DNA from: Trichoplax sp. H2
Lineage: Eukaryota; Placozoa; Uniplacotomia; Trichoplacea
Assembly: GCA_003344405.1 (NCBI GenBank)
Contig: NOWV01000018.1
Coordinates: forward strand, 310,001 to 374,000
Direction of reading: 5' to 3'
Length of the DNA: 64,000 bases
In this document: positions 37,009-50,690 of the stretch, in pieces
Position numbering within the stretch: position 1 is the first letter of the stretch
Layout of the letters: each line of letters starts with the position of its first letter
Notes under the pieces: generated by a model
Seen by the model: only the letters and a program-made list of their open reading frames with translations
What the model was told of the DNA's origin: nothing
Database searches by the model: none
Position numbers and translations under genes: made by a program

Positions 37009-40000
37009 TCAACTCTTTTTGTGGTATTTGTTTTCCATGGGGTGCAATAGATGAATAAGTTCCATTGCTAAAGGTGCAACAGACCACCACGGACCATGTC
37101 TTCTCATCATTTCAAGCTTTAATAGTACTAAAACAAAGAAATTGAGCAATTTTTCAGTGATTAGCTTGAATTTTATTGACTGTAATAAGAATATCAAAAT
37201 AACAATTGTTTACATTTTATAAATATAATTTTCTATTTTGTAATCTAGATTACATAATTTTCTATTTTGTGATCTAGATTATATAATTTTCTTAAATTTT
37301 TCAGATACAGTATATATATCATACTTTCACTTTTGTTATTTTCCAAAATTTTTGGCAATTGCTGTAATAGTGAGTATAAAAAGGATAAGATTTCAAATTA
37401 GCCGTTTCTATGAAGCTAATACTGTTCCGGGTATAAGACTACAGCGAGATCGTATGTATTACATATTTGTTATTTAGTAACGAAAGAATAGTACCTTGCT
37501 CTTCTTGACAATTTCTGCCATTCCTTCTATTATTTTTCTCACAATCTAGAATTTAGATAAATAAAAGAAAATTTGTGCACTATACTTTCCCAAGTAACTC
37601 TCTAAGCTATTATTGATAACATTAGTATTAGAAAATTTGTAAAGAATAGCTTCTTATTTATTAATCATCAATAATTAAGGGTAAGCTATACTGCCATAAG
37701 TGAGAATTATACCGCACGGTCTTCACTTTTCATCAGTGTATCGTGCAAATATTGTATGATGTATTGATTTATTACTAATTGTTCCATCTATAGAATAAAA
37801 GATATCCTATCGTTAGGGCGAATCCTTGATGTAGAAGTTCAAGTATAGAGTATCAATAAATTTGATACATAATTTTGAAAATGATACCTGCTCAGTAGTT
37901 GCTAATCTTGCTATATCAGTCAGAGCTCTTATTGTCAGTACGGTTGGCAAGTCCGAAATCTAGAAAAATATTAAAGAATTATCATCTTGCAGTTGCAAGC
38001 ACATAGATTATGAAAAAATTGATGGAGTAAATGTGTAAGTCTGTACTACGGTATTTATAGTATAGACAAACCTTGCGAGTTGCCGTGAAGATAATGGAGA
38101 ATAGATCGTGATCGATTATACCCTTCATTTAGTTGTAAAGCGCGATAATTAGACGATAGAGTAAAAGTTAATTGCTATGCGCATGATATTGATATACCTG
38201 TAATAACATGCTATCCGAACTAGCCAGGCCATATAAAAATTGTAAAGCACTCTGTCAATTCAAATGCATAAATTCGTATAAAAAATGAGTACAATAATTC
38301 TAGTCAGCAAATATTCTTAATATTGTATAAGTTGCTATTTCTGACATGAAATTCGTTGCGAGTATCTAGAAGTGTTATTTTCAGTACAGGAATCACTTTC
38401 AGTCCTATTAATATCTGGTAAAAACAAAAACGTAAATTAATATTTTACTACGTAGAAATAATTCGAGTTGCATATTTAAATTTTTAATACACTAATACCT
38501 TAACATCATGACGATCATCAAATCCGTGAACTAGCAGCACATGTAATATTTCTAGTGCATCTTTCTAGAGTTTAAAAATTTTTCAATTTTCAAAATATTT
38601 TGAGCATTATGATTTGATATTTGATAGTAATACCGAATTAAACAATTTTTAATTCTTACACATAAACGCGGTGATTGACTTGCTAAAATCTCGTAAATAC
38701 GAACGACAGGTATTTTCTTAAGTGCTGCCTATTGCGTGCAAATAAAATTGCATATAATCACACAAAAAGATAGCAAAGACTCAATTAACGTGTTGTTATT
38801 TGGCTGCATGATCAGTATTAGTCTATATCGAAATCATGACATAGTATACTAAACTTTCAATACAACACATTTTCATTCATTATAAATACTGTAAGTAATA
38901 GGATGGATATCTAACCATAACTTCTTCATTGGAATGTTGTGATAAATTTGCAATGGATGATGATAAAATTTGATTTTTTTCAGTAAGTAGAGAGTGTAAA
39001 ATCTTCGTAACTTCAATACATATCTATGGATGAAGAAATTTTATATTACTGTAATTACTAACCCTAAATTAACTGTAACAGATATGATTTGGATGATGCT
39101 ACCATACATCGATATCGTTTGACTTTAAGAAATCGGACAGAATTGGAATTAACTATAATCGAATGATATGATAATAAGAAAATTAACTTCTAAACTAAAT
39201 GTCAATTCAATATCTCAATTCGGGATCCACATACGTTGATACTATTGTCTCGCAATGCGACGTAATATTCTCGATCGTCTATATGTACCCCAGGAATGAA
39301 AGTTAAGGGTTTGTTCATACACTGTTTTATGGTACGAGCTACACATTGAAGAAATTGCACCTACAATTGATTTATAACAGGAACTGTAATAATTTATAAG
39401 TATATTATTACATCTATATAGTCAATGATTGCTAAATTTTACCGATTTACCATTATGGATAACAGAAATTGATTTATGGATTATTTCGTAACGTAAGAAC
39501 AATATCTCGACTAAAAATAAAGATCATACGCAAAAATTTTTACTTACACCGTAATTTTGTTTTCTTAAATATTATATACAATATCATAGTGCCATACATA
39601 CTTGCATACTCTGCGATAATTTGTAGCGACTTTAGCGCTAAGTCTTCGTACGGTGAAGAGATTAATTCAATTAAGAGGGATATATCAGCTATTAGAATGA
39701 CATCAAATATGGTATGAAATTAGGATTTCTTAAATTTCTACTGATTGCATTCCTTAAAGCACCAAAAAATAATAGTATTACCGATTGATAACGTATTTGG
39801 TGTAGGAAGAATTCCTTTCAGTCTCGTAAGTGAGAGTATCATTTTAAGCGATTCTAGTCGTATTTCATAGCTACGTAGAAATTGTTATCAATCACGATTT
39901 TCTTACATTAATATAACATTGCAGAGTATAATATTATAATCATTTTATTTCAAGTAATCGATTTTTGAACTTACTCATCATGACAACGTAAATTCTTAAA

Positions 40001-40764
40001 AGTATTAAAGATGAATTCATCACTATGAAGGGAATTTTTAAGCGGTCTTAGAATATAAGCATAATAACCTATGATGATAGAGATACATACTTTCAACTTC
40101 ACAACTTACTAGTCAACTTGAGAAATTGTCTCTGTTTCATGTGTTCTGTTTAATCCATAGTTGATGGGCATCATGATTACATTAGAAATAGTAGAGTTAT
40201 GTTTGTAGTTGACTTAGTTTTATGGTAAAATTTTAAATTATCGGTAGTTTAATTTCGTTATTAATATCATTTATAAGTCTGGCTATCTTACGTATGTAGC
40301 ATTTAAATCATATTAATATTCATTGTAATACTTTGAATACAGCATAGTAGTATCAAACTATGACAAGCTTTATTAATCAAGCTTACGATATTTCGTATTC
40401 TTTTTGAACTGTACGATTATTTACAAAATTAAGTAGAGTAATCGGTAATGAATTAATTGAGATGATAATAGTAATAGGTATTTAGCTTGTTCTTAGTAAA
40501 TACTGTACATTATTAGGCCAACATGATGAAATAATATTGTTAAGTAATAAATTATTTAGATATATTACCGTGGACTGGAAGATAGCGAGATAGGTTGTAG
40601 AATCTACCAGAATATGAAATATAATAACCATAGTAAGTAGAACTCGGTTGAAAGCATTCGTGAATACATATAAATATTGACTATGCTGTGAGATAGAAAA
40701 TGATAATAAATTAGAGTCAGTTTACCTTGTCTGCATTCGACGTTGGTTCGTATAAATTTTTAAT
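37009..40764 (-). CDS. Armadillo/HEAT-type repeat protein, tandem paralogue 1 (5' end not found)
   Basis: Family not named, but the pattern is armadillo-like. Exons include 40726-40764, 39975-40022, 39782-39870, 39602-39688, 39443-39510, 39235-39360, 38660-38728, others near 38500-38570, 38360-38400, 38207-38260, 38072-38130, 37889-37970 and 37720-37795, then 37495-37545 and 37009-37127 with the stop. A typical helix pair is LLIELISSPYEDLALKSLQ. The 48-, 87- and 68-nt exons match the lengths of the paralogue at 46300-50690, and aligned introns share phase. No stops interrupt the exons, so the gene looks functional. The last exon ends ...RRHGPWWSVAPLAMELIH..., unlike the paralogue. Probably a cytosolic interaction scaffold (inference). 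Confidence 0.65.
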
Positions 40765-42412
40765 CTTTTCATAAAGACAAATTGATTTATGGGTTGTTAA
40801 ATGATAAGGTTATTTTATACAAGAAATGAAATAGATACTACTAGAATGAGCAGTTAATATACTAATTAATTAGCAGAGATAGATTATTTTTATAGGTAAC
40901 TATATGATCATATATCGACAGCATTACAATTTAGGTCTCGTGTTGCACTGATCGAACTACATATTATTTACTGTACATGAGGAGCAGCAGTGCTAGTAAG
41001 TAGAAGAACAGTTTACTCCATCACGTATGCAAAATCGTAAAGGAAGAGTATACGAGGGCTTTAGTTTCTGTAGAATAATTGATGAACTTATATACTTTCT
41101 GGTCTATATAGCCATAGTTGCAACTTGCAACACAGAATCTATTTACGAGTGATTTAGATGGAGGCTGTAAATTATTATAAATATAGAAAAATAGCAAAAC
41201 GAAGAGTTCAGTCTCTACTCACTAATGATTAGATTGATAGACGTGTACGTAAATAAATGTTGATCAACTTTCTACTTACTGATTTTGTATAGTGGAGATA
41301 CAAACTAGGCAAGTATGATAGATACATGTATGCGATGCAGTTACTTAGTCTAATATTAATTCCAGGAGTGTAGTTTACTATTTATATTTTCCAGTTTCAT
41401 AGGCAAGGAGTTATCGTTTTTCCTTGCCTATCTACTGTCCATTGACCCTGATTGGGATTAGATTGAACGTAACCAATGAAGCTTTATAAATCAGTTATTG
41501 TTTTATCTAATATACTTAAAGAAGATGGTAATCTTTAATGCCTTTTTTTCCGATTTTATATACTACATTCATATGGTACATCTAATAGTCGGATCGTATT
41601 CTCCTATTATACCGATAAAGAAGTGAATTAAAGCTAAGTAATCATTTTCATTATGTTTGTTATGATGTATAGAAGACAAGAAATGAGAAAAAGGTAATCA
41701 ATGTTGAAGTTATTGTAGTAAAAAATATGAAATAACGTAGGAAGACCGCCATTGCTTACTAGGCTAAATAATCTTCAATATTAAAGGGTAGCAAACAGTG
41801 CAATGATAATGTGATCGATTTTATCGCTTTCTGCGTATGATGAAAATTTCAAAATCTGCATGAAATACTATAATCGAGTATCATAGCTATCACTATAAGT
41901 ATAGGCTGATAATTTTAGAAAGAGGTCTATTTATATTAATAAACACGGAGATCAGAAACATCAAAGTCGTATATCCAAATTAAACAGGTAATCTCTATGA
42001 TTCGTACTAACAGCTAGCAAGGAATCGTTGACGTAGTAGACATCTTCCTTTTTCAAATCATCAACCGCCATAACTATTTATTGCTCTTCCATAATTATTT
42101 ACTATATCTATGAAACAATTTCAGGTGTATTCTGGCTTCTTAGCAAAGTTTCTCCACTATTTGCGCTTACTACTGTGTGCTATAAGTAGATTGGGAAAGA
42201 CGAAGTTTCGATAGCTTTCTTATACTGTTGTACTTAAAACTATTATATTGCATTGTCATATACATGCTGATAGTAGTTGGAGCAAGCGCATTTAAGATGA
42301 ACTTTTAAATATGTAATTAATTAATTAATTATATATGTATGTATGAGTCTCGCTGTCGTAGATTTACTATAGCTATGGTCTTTATTTGTTTATGTTTGCA
42401 ATAAAGTATATA
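40765..42412. other. Intergenic AT-rich stretch with a small hairpin
   Basis: Upstream of paralogue 1; its missing 5' exon could lie here. A short hairpin occurs near 41399-41434 (ATAGGCAAGGA and its exact complement, 12-base loop). Nothing else supported. Confidence 0.35.
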
Positions 42413-42990
42413 TTGACCATTATTATCCGTATATGCAGTAGAGCATGATCTATAGAACTGTAAAATGGCAAAGTACCGTATAGTATTTTCGGCTTGGGCA
42501 TTTACAAAATCATTGATTATCTAAACGATCCGTATCTATATAGCCTATTGTTACAGCTAATATGAGAAAGTAAATAATACCGAAATTATCCGGATAGCAA
42601 AGATATTAAATGCCAATTCGTATGTTAATCAATATTGTCTAATGTCCATGTATGCAGTAGTGCATATTATGTAGTAGTAAAATGACGAAGTACAGGACAG
42701 TGTTTTGCATTTTTTAATGATCAAATTATTATAATTATTTATTGTCTAGTGATCCATATTATGTATACAGCATACACATTGACTATGTAAGTATAAGTGC
42801 ATGTTCTATAGTAGTAGAATGGCAGAGCACAATACAATATTTTCCTCAAACATTGTGCAAAATGATCGATTATCTGATGATTCATATCCTTCACATATTG
42901 ACCATAGAGGCATAAATGCATGTTAGTGCTAAAACGATACAGTACAAGAGATCAGTCATTTTGCAAAATGCCTAAATCATTTAGGCACCC
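42413..42990. repeat. Degenerate tandem repeat, about four copies of 120-200 bp
   Basis: Copies begin near 42413, 42631, 42777 and 42896. Shared parts are ATTGACCATTA-like starts, TATGCAGTAGWGCAT, GTAGTAGTAAAATGRC, GAAGTACARGACAGT and a tail like TGCAAAATGATCGATTATCT. Non-coding and diverged. Confidence 0.5.
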
Positions 42991-43103
42991 AATATAGTTT
43001 CTAGATGTAAATTAATTTATTTGGAAATATTTAATAAATAATGCAAATATTCTTCCGGTTAAAACCTTTTAGATGTCGAAAAATGCTCTGAGTAGCCCAG
43101 CCG

Positions 43104-43289
43104 TTATTCGCCATATCTTTCTTCCTCCTGGATAAGCTTATGTAACGGCGTCAAAAGTCTCCAACTCTTAAGACTGATGCGCTGCTTGTGTCTATAGTCT
43201 TCTAGCTCCTGCGTTAATGCAATATACCCAGGGGTTGGTGTCTCCCTCTCTAGTCCTAAACTCTTGTTCGGCAATTCTACTTTTAACAT
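43104..43289 (-). CDS. Candidate 61-residue small protein or terminal exon
   Basis: An ATG at 43289 opens 61 codons ending in TAA. The composition is much less AT-biased than the surroundings, with charged helical sequence (LTQELEDYRHKQRIS, HKLIQEEERYGE). An in-frame stop lies about five codons upstream of the ATG, so it is either a complete small ORF or a last exon entered at the nearby ATTATAG acceptor. I do not recognise it. The base and residue composition argues it is, or recently was, coding. Confidence 0.45.
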   Translation of the reverse strand: MLKVELPNKSLGLERETPTPGYIALTQELEDYRHKQRISLKSWRLLTPLHKLIQEEERYGE

Positions 43290-46200
43290 TAGTACTATAA
43301 TCTAATAATTTGCTCATTAGTTATTAACCTGTAATAATGGCCTAGTTGAAGGGACTATTAAACTGTAGATTGTCTAGTAAAAATGACAGAATGCCAGGCG
43401 CTCCTAAATTATTTATTTGCAGCATGTATAGTAGTCGAAGAGAGTTTCTCTAGTATTAGCAGAATTGAACATTGAACACTAGTTATAGCCATTACTTGCT
43501 AATTTTGTTGAATAATATAAGGTACGGTAGTTACCGGTATTGTATAGTACAGTAATACTGCTTAGATTGGAAATTAGAGATGGTTAAGATATCCTTTTTG
43601 GTTTTATTTTCAAGCTAGAAGTCTGGCAGAAGTGATGCAATGCTGCTACATACACAGTAGATAAATGTATTACATAACCTACAAATGGGTAAATGGCCTT
43701 AAAATTCTTTATTTATTGTGATACTGATAGCCTAACAGAAATATAGTAATGTAATAGCTGATGGTTGCTATTTCTTTATATTATACGATATAGCTTAGTG
43801 ACAGTGGTACAGCAGATAATCTATAACACCAGAATGGCTTGTGTTGATTTGCAGTATTTTGAAGCAGATAATTAAGTAAGCAGTAATGACTAGGTATTAC
43901 TAAATGTATGTAAATTGCAGCAAGTTTACTCCAGTATTACAGTAGTTATCGTCATTATTGGTTTATGGCATACAAAATATAGTTGTAAGCACACTGGCAT
44001 GGTGCATAATCTACAAATAGTAGAGGTGACTAAATCATCCTTCGTGATTTATTTGAAGCTTATAATCAAGTGCCAATGCCTGCATACTATTACAGATAGC
44101 GTGATTAGAGTGGAGTTACTCTACCAACACTGCAACACATGCTATTACTTATTACACTCTGTTAGTTAGGTTAAGCATAATTGTGGCATATTACTAGACA
44201 GTTAGGACGTGTATCTGCAGCGCCTTTCATATTACTGTTACATGCTTTGCATTGGTTCCATTAATTTTATATTTGTTGAGTTGAACTAGTAAGCTACAAG
44301 CTTCCAATTATTACAAGTTTCTATTTAATATTCATGCAACAAACTTACTATTATTACAGGTTTCATAGTAATAATCGTGGTTAATTACTTAGAGAATGCT
44401 GCAAAGATTTACAGTATTCAAGACTTGGGCTTGTACTTACATCATGCTATATAAGTACATAACTTTATACCCGTGTTATGAGATTATTCAATTCTATATT
44501 TCACAACCCTATTGTTAATTATTTATACATTGTAAGTGTAAATGGTGTACGTTTATTAGCTGCAGCTTTAAACCAATAAAAAGAGAAGAAGAGTAAGTAG
44601 CTAGTTTTATATAAATTTTAACTACATGTATGATTTGCGGTCTCCTAGGCTATTCGAGAGTAGTACAAACGTTCAATACGATTGATAGTATTAACTCTAG
44701 ATGGTGGCACACAACGTATACTTGTAGTGGTCGTTAAACAATACCATCATACTAGATTTTTGACGACTAGTTTCAAAGTATTCATACGTTAGACTTGAAC
44801 TTTAAAATTATGAAAATCAAGATAAGCCGAGTTTCAAAAACTCATATTATATCACCTAATTATTTTTATGTGCTATTAAAAAACAGGGAAAATCATTCCT
44901 GAAGTACTATTTCTAAATTCTACAGTTACTACATCAAGCTTGTTACTGTTTATTTCTAAAACTCATTGATACAATTAATATGCTGAACCCAGTCTAGATA
45001 CTGCAATCCTAGCTGAAAGCTAGTCAGTAATACAATTTCAACTTTTCAGACTATGTAAAAACCTTTGCACTACTCTTACGATGATGAGATGATGCAGTAC
45101 AGTAGCACTTTGCAACATGATAGTATCATTGCCCAGCATGTATTCGTTTATTGAAACAAAACTAGCTTTGCTACTACAGCTGCAGTAATTGATGGACTTT
45201 GATATTAAATAACTCTTCATTTTAAAAAACTGCGTTTATTCTAATAACGAGGTTTGCAAACGACTTTGCATCATTAAAATCGTAATTTCTTCATAGTTAA
45301 TTGTGAATGAAGCGTATAAAAAAAGTCAAAGCATAAGGTGTACTTTGCTTTAGTTAGTAAGAATTTGTTAATCTGATTCCAATCAGAGTCAGTAGCAAGC
45401 AGATGGTGTTATTATATCAATAATATACAGGATTCACACACTCCAGTAGCGTTCTACACATTAGCAATAGTTTCTAGTATAGACTATGTACAATACGCGT
45501 ACTAGTGTCGCTAAATTATACCATATATTACTATTAGGCTAAATCTTAATAAAAATAAGACGAAGATTTAAACATTGCAACTATTATAGATTGTGTGCTA
45601 TACTAGTATCAATAAACGATAATATGGAAGGGCGTTTGAAAATATAATCAGCAACCAAGTAGTAAACTCTTGAAATAATAACTAGCCATACTCGTCGTAA
45701 ACTACACACAGTACAACTTAGCTTAATTTTGTTATAATGTAAAAACTGGCAAACACAGTTAATTCCAACCAATTAATAACTAAAGTTATATATCGTTTGG
45801 TTTAATAGAGGTAGTACTGTCCAGAGTGTATAGAATTAATTCAAGACTGTATATTCTAGTAAGAAAGGCTTAAATGTAAGTAGTTCAATACTTACGTATG
45901 CCAATTACTGATAACTGCATATATATTTGGATGCCAAGCATCAATCAATATTGCTGCACGATAAATAGAATGTGTATCGATTAAGATAAACATGGCAATT
46001 TGCTGTTTATTCAAGATTGATTACAACGATTCCTTTTAGTATACAATTTACCCGCTGAAGACTTTACAATAGGTTCATTTTGAGTATTGGTATTGGCGCC
46101 TCGCTACAAGTTTGACCAATTTAGTTTACCGATTTATTACTTTTTATATAACGCATATTATTACTTATCTTTAATGAGAAGCCATTAAGATTATAACTGT

Positions 46201-46299
46201 ATAAAATGTATAATTAGATGTGTAAATATTGGTATATATTAAGCATCGGTCAGCCCAGTACTTAAATATATTAACCCTGAAATGTACGTATCAATTATG
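43290..46299. other. AT-rich stretch without recognised genes
   Basis: Short frames only (e.g. plus 43915-44169, minus 45038-45220). No splice-linked coding pattern seen. Confidence 0.4.
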
Positions 46300-49200
46300 T
46301 TAGTAATCATCTACAAAAGGCGGCAAAGGCCCTTCAATGTTAATAACACCGTGTTCTAAAGATTGAGCAATTTTTTCCTCCCGATTTAAGTATATCGCAT
46401 CAAGTTTGTTCAATACTAAAGTGAAAGCAATGAGAGAATTTTATATCACTGGGATTTAATTGATTATAAAAGAAAATTGCAATCTTCCGTTAGTATATTT
46501 ATTCAATAAATACATATAAATAACTAATATAACCTACGTGTAATCATATTTTCTTTCCACAGTACTGGCATTTGCTGTGGCCAAAATTATAAAGATGATG
46601 AAGTAAAGCATATTTACAGAATTTAACATTAGAACATATAATACGTGTATACATAATGCAATGGTAAAACAGTACTTGCAGATTTTTGAAATTTTTCAAC
46701 TGTCAAATAACATTACCTGGCATTCACGGAAGATCAATTCCGTAGATTCTCTTGCTGGCTCCAGAATCTTTAGTTTGGATGAATGTAATAGGGTTATATA
46801 ACGTTATTTATCGACTGATATGCTAGGTTAACGCATATAGCAAAGTGGTCAAAATTGTAAGATAAATTTCATGATAATTATGATGAGAGAAATGTCAACG
46901 GCGGCTTAAATTCTCACAGGTACGTTCCTACTAAATATGCTTAGTGGAAATTCATACTACTTTAGGTGAAATTATTCAGTTTATGCATGTAGCGTTACAG
47001 ATACTTTATTTTCATATTTAAGATTTGTTTCAATACGGTAGCCTCATACTAATTGAGATTAAAGAAAGTTCTGCAGTGACCTAGATGACAATTATTTAGG
47101 CCAAAAATAATTTACTGGATGCAATTCATACTTGCATCTCATAATCAATAATTATTTAGAATGTATTAGTTTAGATACTTAACTACTAAAATGAGATTTT
47201 TTACTCTTGTATCAAAACTTGTATAAATAGTTTTCTAATAACTGTAATTGATGGAAAATCTATCATAACTAATCATTTAAATCGTACCTATCTGATCAAT
47301 GATATTTTATGTCTACATCAAAAACTTGCATAAATGTGGTAGATTTATTGTAACTATAATCGACAGAAAAACTACTTTGCCAGTGTGATAATTAGTTAGT
47401 CAATACCTCGTCATCTTTAGATATTTCATACTTCATTAGCATACTATAGAGATATTGTGGTATATATTGATTTTCAATTAATTGTTCAATCTATAAAAGC
47501 AGTAACATTATTTTATTATAATAGTTGTAAAAAGTAAAGTACGAGTATATAAAAGTACACCATCGTAAATTATTTTATAATCGCACCTGATTTTTGGTTG
47601 CATTCCTTAATGTAGCCACAAGGGCTTCTACAATCTGGCAGTCATATGGACTTAAAATCTAATTTACCAAAGGAATATATTTATATAGGTTTAGAGATTT
47701 GTGAGCTACGAATAATTGATAGCATTTGAGATTTAATATTGTTGGATATACCAACTTCTTTCATCTTAATAATGGTGGCGAATATATCTTGATCAATGAT
47801 GCCCTTCGTTTATTAATAAATAATTAATAATTATAAATATTATTGAATAGAAACTACTAGTAATAATTTATGAGATAATAGCATACCTGCACTAAAGTAC
47901 TGTCCGTAATAGCCAGTTCCATGAAAAGGTATATGGCATCCTAACCCATTTATACGTAAAATTCCACAGCGAGATAAGTATACATAAATATAATGTAGGG
48001 GCAATTATTTATATATTTTAGTATCATAATGTGTACCTTTACTGAATCACGATAGTTATTGTGATTATTACGAGCATTTAGAAGGATTACTTTCAACGCC
48101 GGAATTACTTTTAATCCTATCAATATCTTGTTGATAAAAAGGAAATTAGGTTATTTTAATTTATTATTAATTAGTATTAATTACGGGTATGTCTTACAAT
48201 TTTATACATTATTACAGTACCTTAGCTTTATGACTTTTCTCATTATTAAATAGCATTAAGTTTACGGCTTGTATTGAAGGTCCCTAAAAATAGCAAGGCT
48301 TGTAAATTACTAAGTTACTAAGTATCTTTCTCAAAAAAGTAATATTAAACAGTTTTAAAATTGACTTTCAATTCTAACACATAAACGAGGCGATTGACTT
48401 GCAATAATTTCATAAGTGTAGAAAACGGGAATAGCATTCATTGCCTCCTATCAATCAAAATGTAATGAGGTTAAAATTTAATTTTAAAGCACGCATTCCT
48501 TTTAATACTGAGTATTATTTTATACTCGAAGTTAGCTTATGGAGAATTAGATTAATGTACGGCGTATGTAACTGTCGCATGTAAATACGATAGATGGTAT
48601 ATATTTAAGATTTGTCTAACCTTAACTTTTGTATCCATGTATCGCGATATAAACAACATAGGTGAGGCTACCATATCACACGATTTGTCGAATAGTATAG
48701 TTATTATTTCTATAATTCCTCTACGAATCTGTCAAGGTATAAATAATTAGCTAATTATAAATTCTATCTAAGTTATTGACTGTAGATATCATTTCGTTTA
48801 AATTCTGTTAGATGCATTCAGTACATCGAAATTGTCTGATTTTAACAGCAAGCATACAATTTGAATCATCTATAAGGAAATAGTAAGAAAAGTTATTCAA
48901 ATTAATTACATTTACGTATTATCTTAAATTAAGAATAAATAAGTTTGCATACGTCAGAAATATCGTGTCGTAATTCTTCATAGTACTCATCAACTTGATA
49001 ATAGAGTACGTTTGAACATGGCATGACCAAGCACCTTATTAAGATACAGACTACTATTTGAAGAAATGGTATCTACACATTATAAAGTATGTACTTCAGT
49101 TTTAACACGAATAGAAAAGATTAAATTTATACGAAGTATAGTAATGGACCCTACCGATTTACCGGCATGGACAATAGGAATTAGTTTCTGAATGATTTTG

Positions 49201-50690
49201 CAGTCTATGAATGATATCTTTCCTAGTAGAAAGCATGTAATGATGCTTATTAATATCACGATTTTAACAATCTTGTGCAATCATATTGCTCTATACTGCA
49301 GGATGTGTGCATGTATAATACTTATCATAATGTAATAGTTTTTCTTGCCTGCAAAGGCTGTAATAACCGTTAGAGCAGTTAATGCCAAATCTTCGTAAGG
49401 TGAAGATATTAATTCAATTAATAAGGATTTGTCATCTAGAAGACATATATCAAAGATAGATTAAACAAAATATTTAACAATGTAGCTAAAATTACTTTTT
49501 TCAAAGTAAATAACATATTCCAAGTATTTCAATACCTGATGTTAATAAAGCTGGGCCATCTAAGTAAATTCCCTTAAATCGAAAAAGCAACCATACCATT
49601 TTAAGCAGTTCTAATCGTAATTCTTCACTAAAATGTATAAAGATGGACGTAAATGTACCTTTATTCAACTTTAAGGCAAGATCAAATTCCGTTACTAGTT
49701 CGACGGAAGAAATTTAAGGTACAAAAAATAAAATTTAACTTACTCTTTATTGCGATATAAATTCTTAAATGTAGCGATGATAAATTTTTCGCTTTCCGAG
49801 AAAACAGAATATTAATTTAGAAATAATCCTTTTACATCACTTTTGATGATATATACTATAATTTCAATATTGGTCTATTCATTAATTCAAACTGCTTACT
49901 AATCATTTCGAGAGATTACCTCTCTTTTATCATTTCTTTTGGGGTCATCGTTTACGTAGTACAGACACCATCATTATATAGGAAGAAATATAATTGAAAC
50001 TTTGCTGATTCAATATTATTATCCTTAAAATGATGCAATGCAATACTGGATAATTTCTATCTATTCCAGATAATATTATATACGTACGTGTACTTACTTA
50101 TTTTCATATATAACAAATAAAATAATCCAAAAAATATTTTTTTTATTTAATATCAAGTGTAATACTAGGAGCATTACACTTAACCATGTGTTAAAGTAGT
50201 GGGTATATTTGATAAAGTAAGAAGAAAGCTTTCTTATTCTTACTGTGTCAAAAACGTAGATTTCGTAAAGTCATAGTAGGATTGCTGTATCAAACTATAG
50301 CAATCTATATTAAATTTAATCTATTATACCATTTATTTTTGTACAGCTATGAGATCTTTTGCGTATACTAAGTTAGAATAGGAAATAAGAACTGATAAAA
50401 AAATATTAAATATTTGATTTACACTTTGTTAGTACATAAGTTAAATGAAATGGTAAAGTTAAATATGTCATAAACTAACAATTTTTGCGATTGCAATATG
50501 TCGACTCGCTCAGAATAAGTTGAGATAGATTGTAGAATCTGTAAGGATATGAAAAAATGATTAATAAAAAAGTTCTTTATTGTAAAACCAGTTTATGGGT
50601 TTTTGTGTAGCCTACATGAAGATAGAAAACATTAAATTATAGTCTACTTACCTTTACTACATGACTTGTTGAATCATATAAATCTTTTAC
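46300..50690 (-). CDS. Armadillo/HEAT-type repeat protein, tandem paralogue 2 (5' end not found)
   Basis: Colinear with 37009-40764. Exons include 50652-50690, 49744-49791, 49536-49627, 49349-49435, 49155-49222, 48953-49072, 48379-48444, others near 48228-48290, 48060-48125, 47887-47941, 47757-47812, 47587-47660 and 47403-47490, then 46300-46415 with the stop. Helix pairs include LLIELISSPYEDLALTALT and KISFIDCKIIQKLIPIV. One intron, left of exon 49349-49435, has a GC donor (G-GCAAGA) where the paralogue has GTATGT. The C-terminal exon ends GPLPPFVDDY, wholly unlike its twin beyond the first few codons. All exons checked are open, so it looks functional. Role unknown. Confidence 0.65.

Noticed and set aside
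41399-41434. 11-bp hairpin GGCAAGGA/TCCTTGCC region
   Set aside because: Short and isolated; no sign of terminator or element function in a eukaryotic context.
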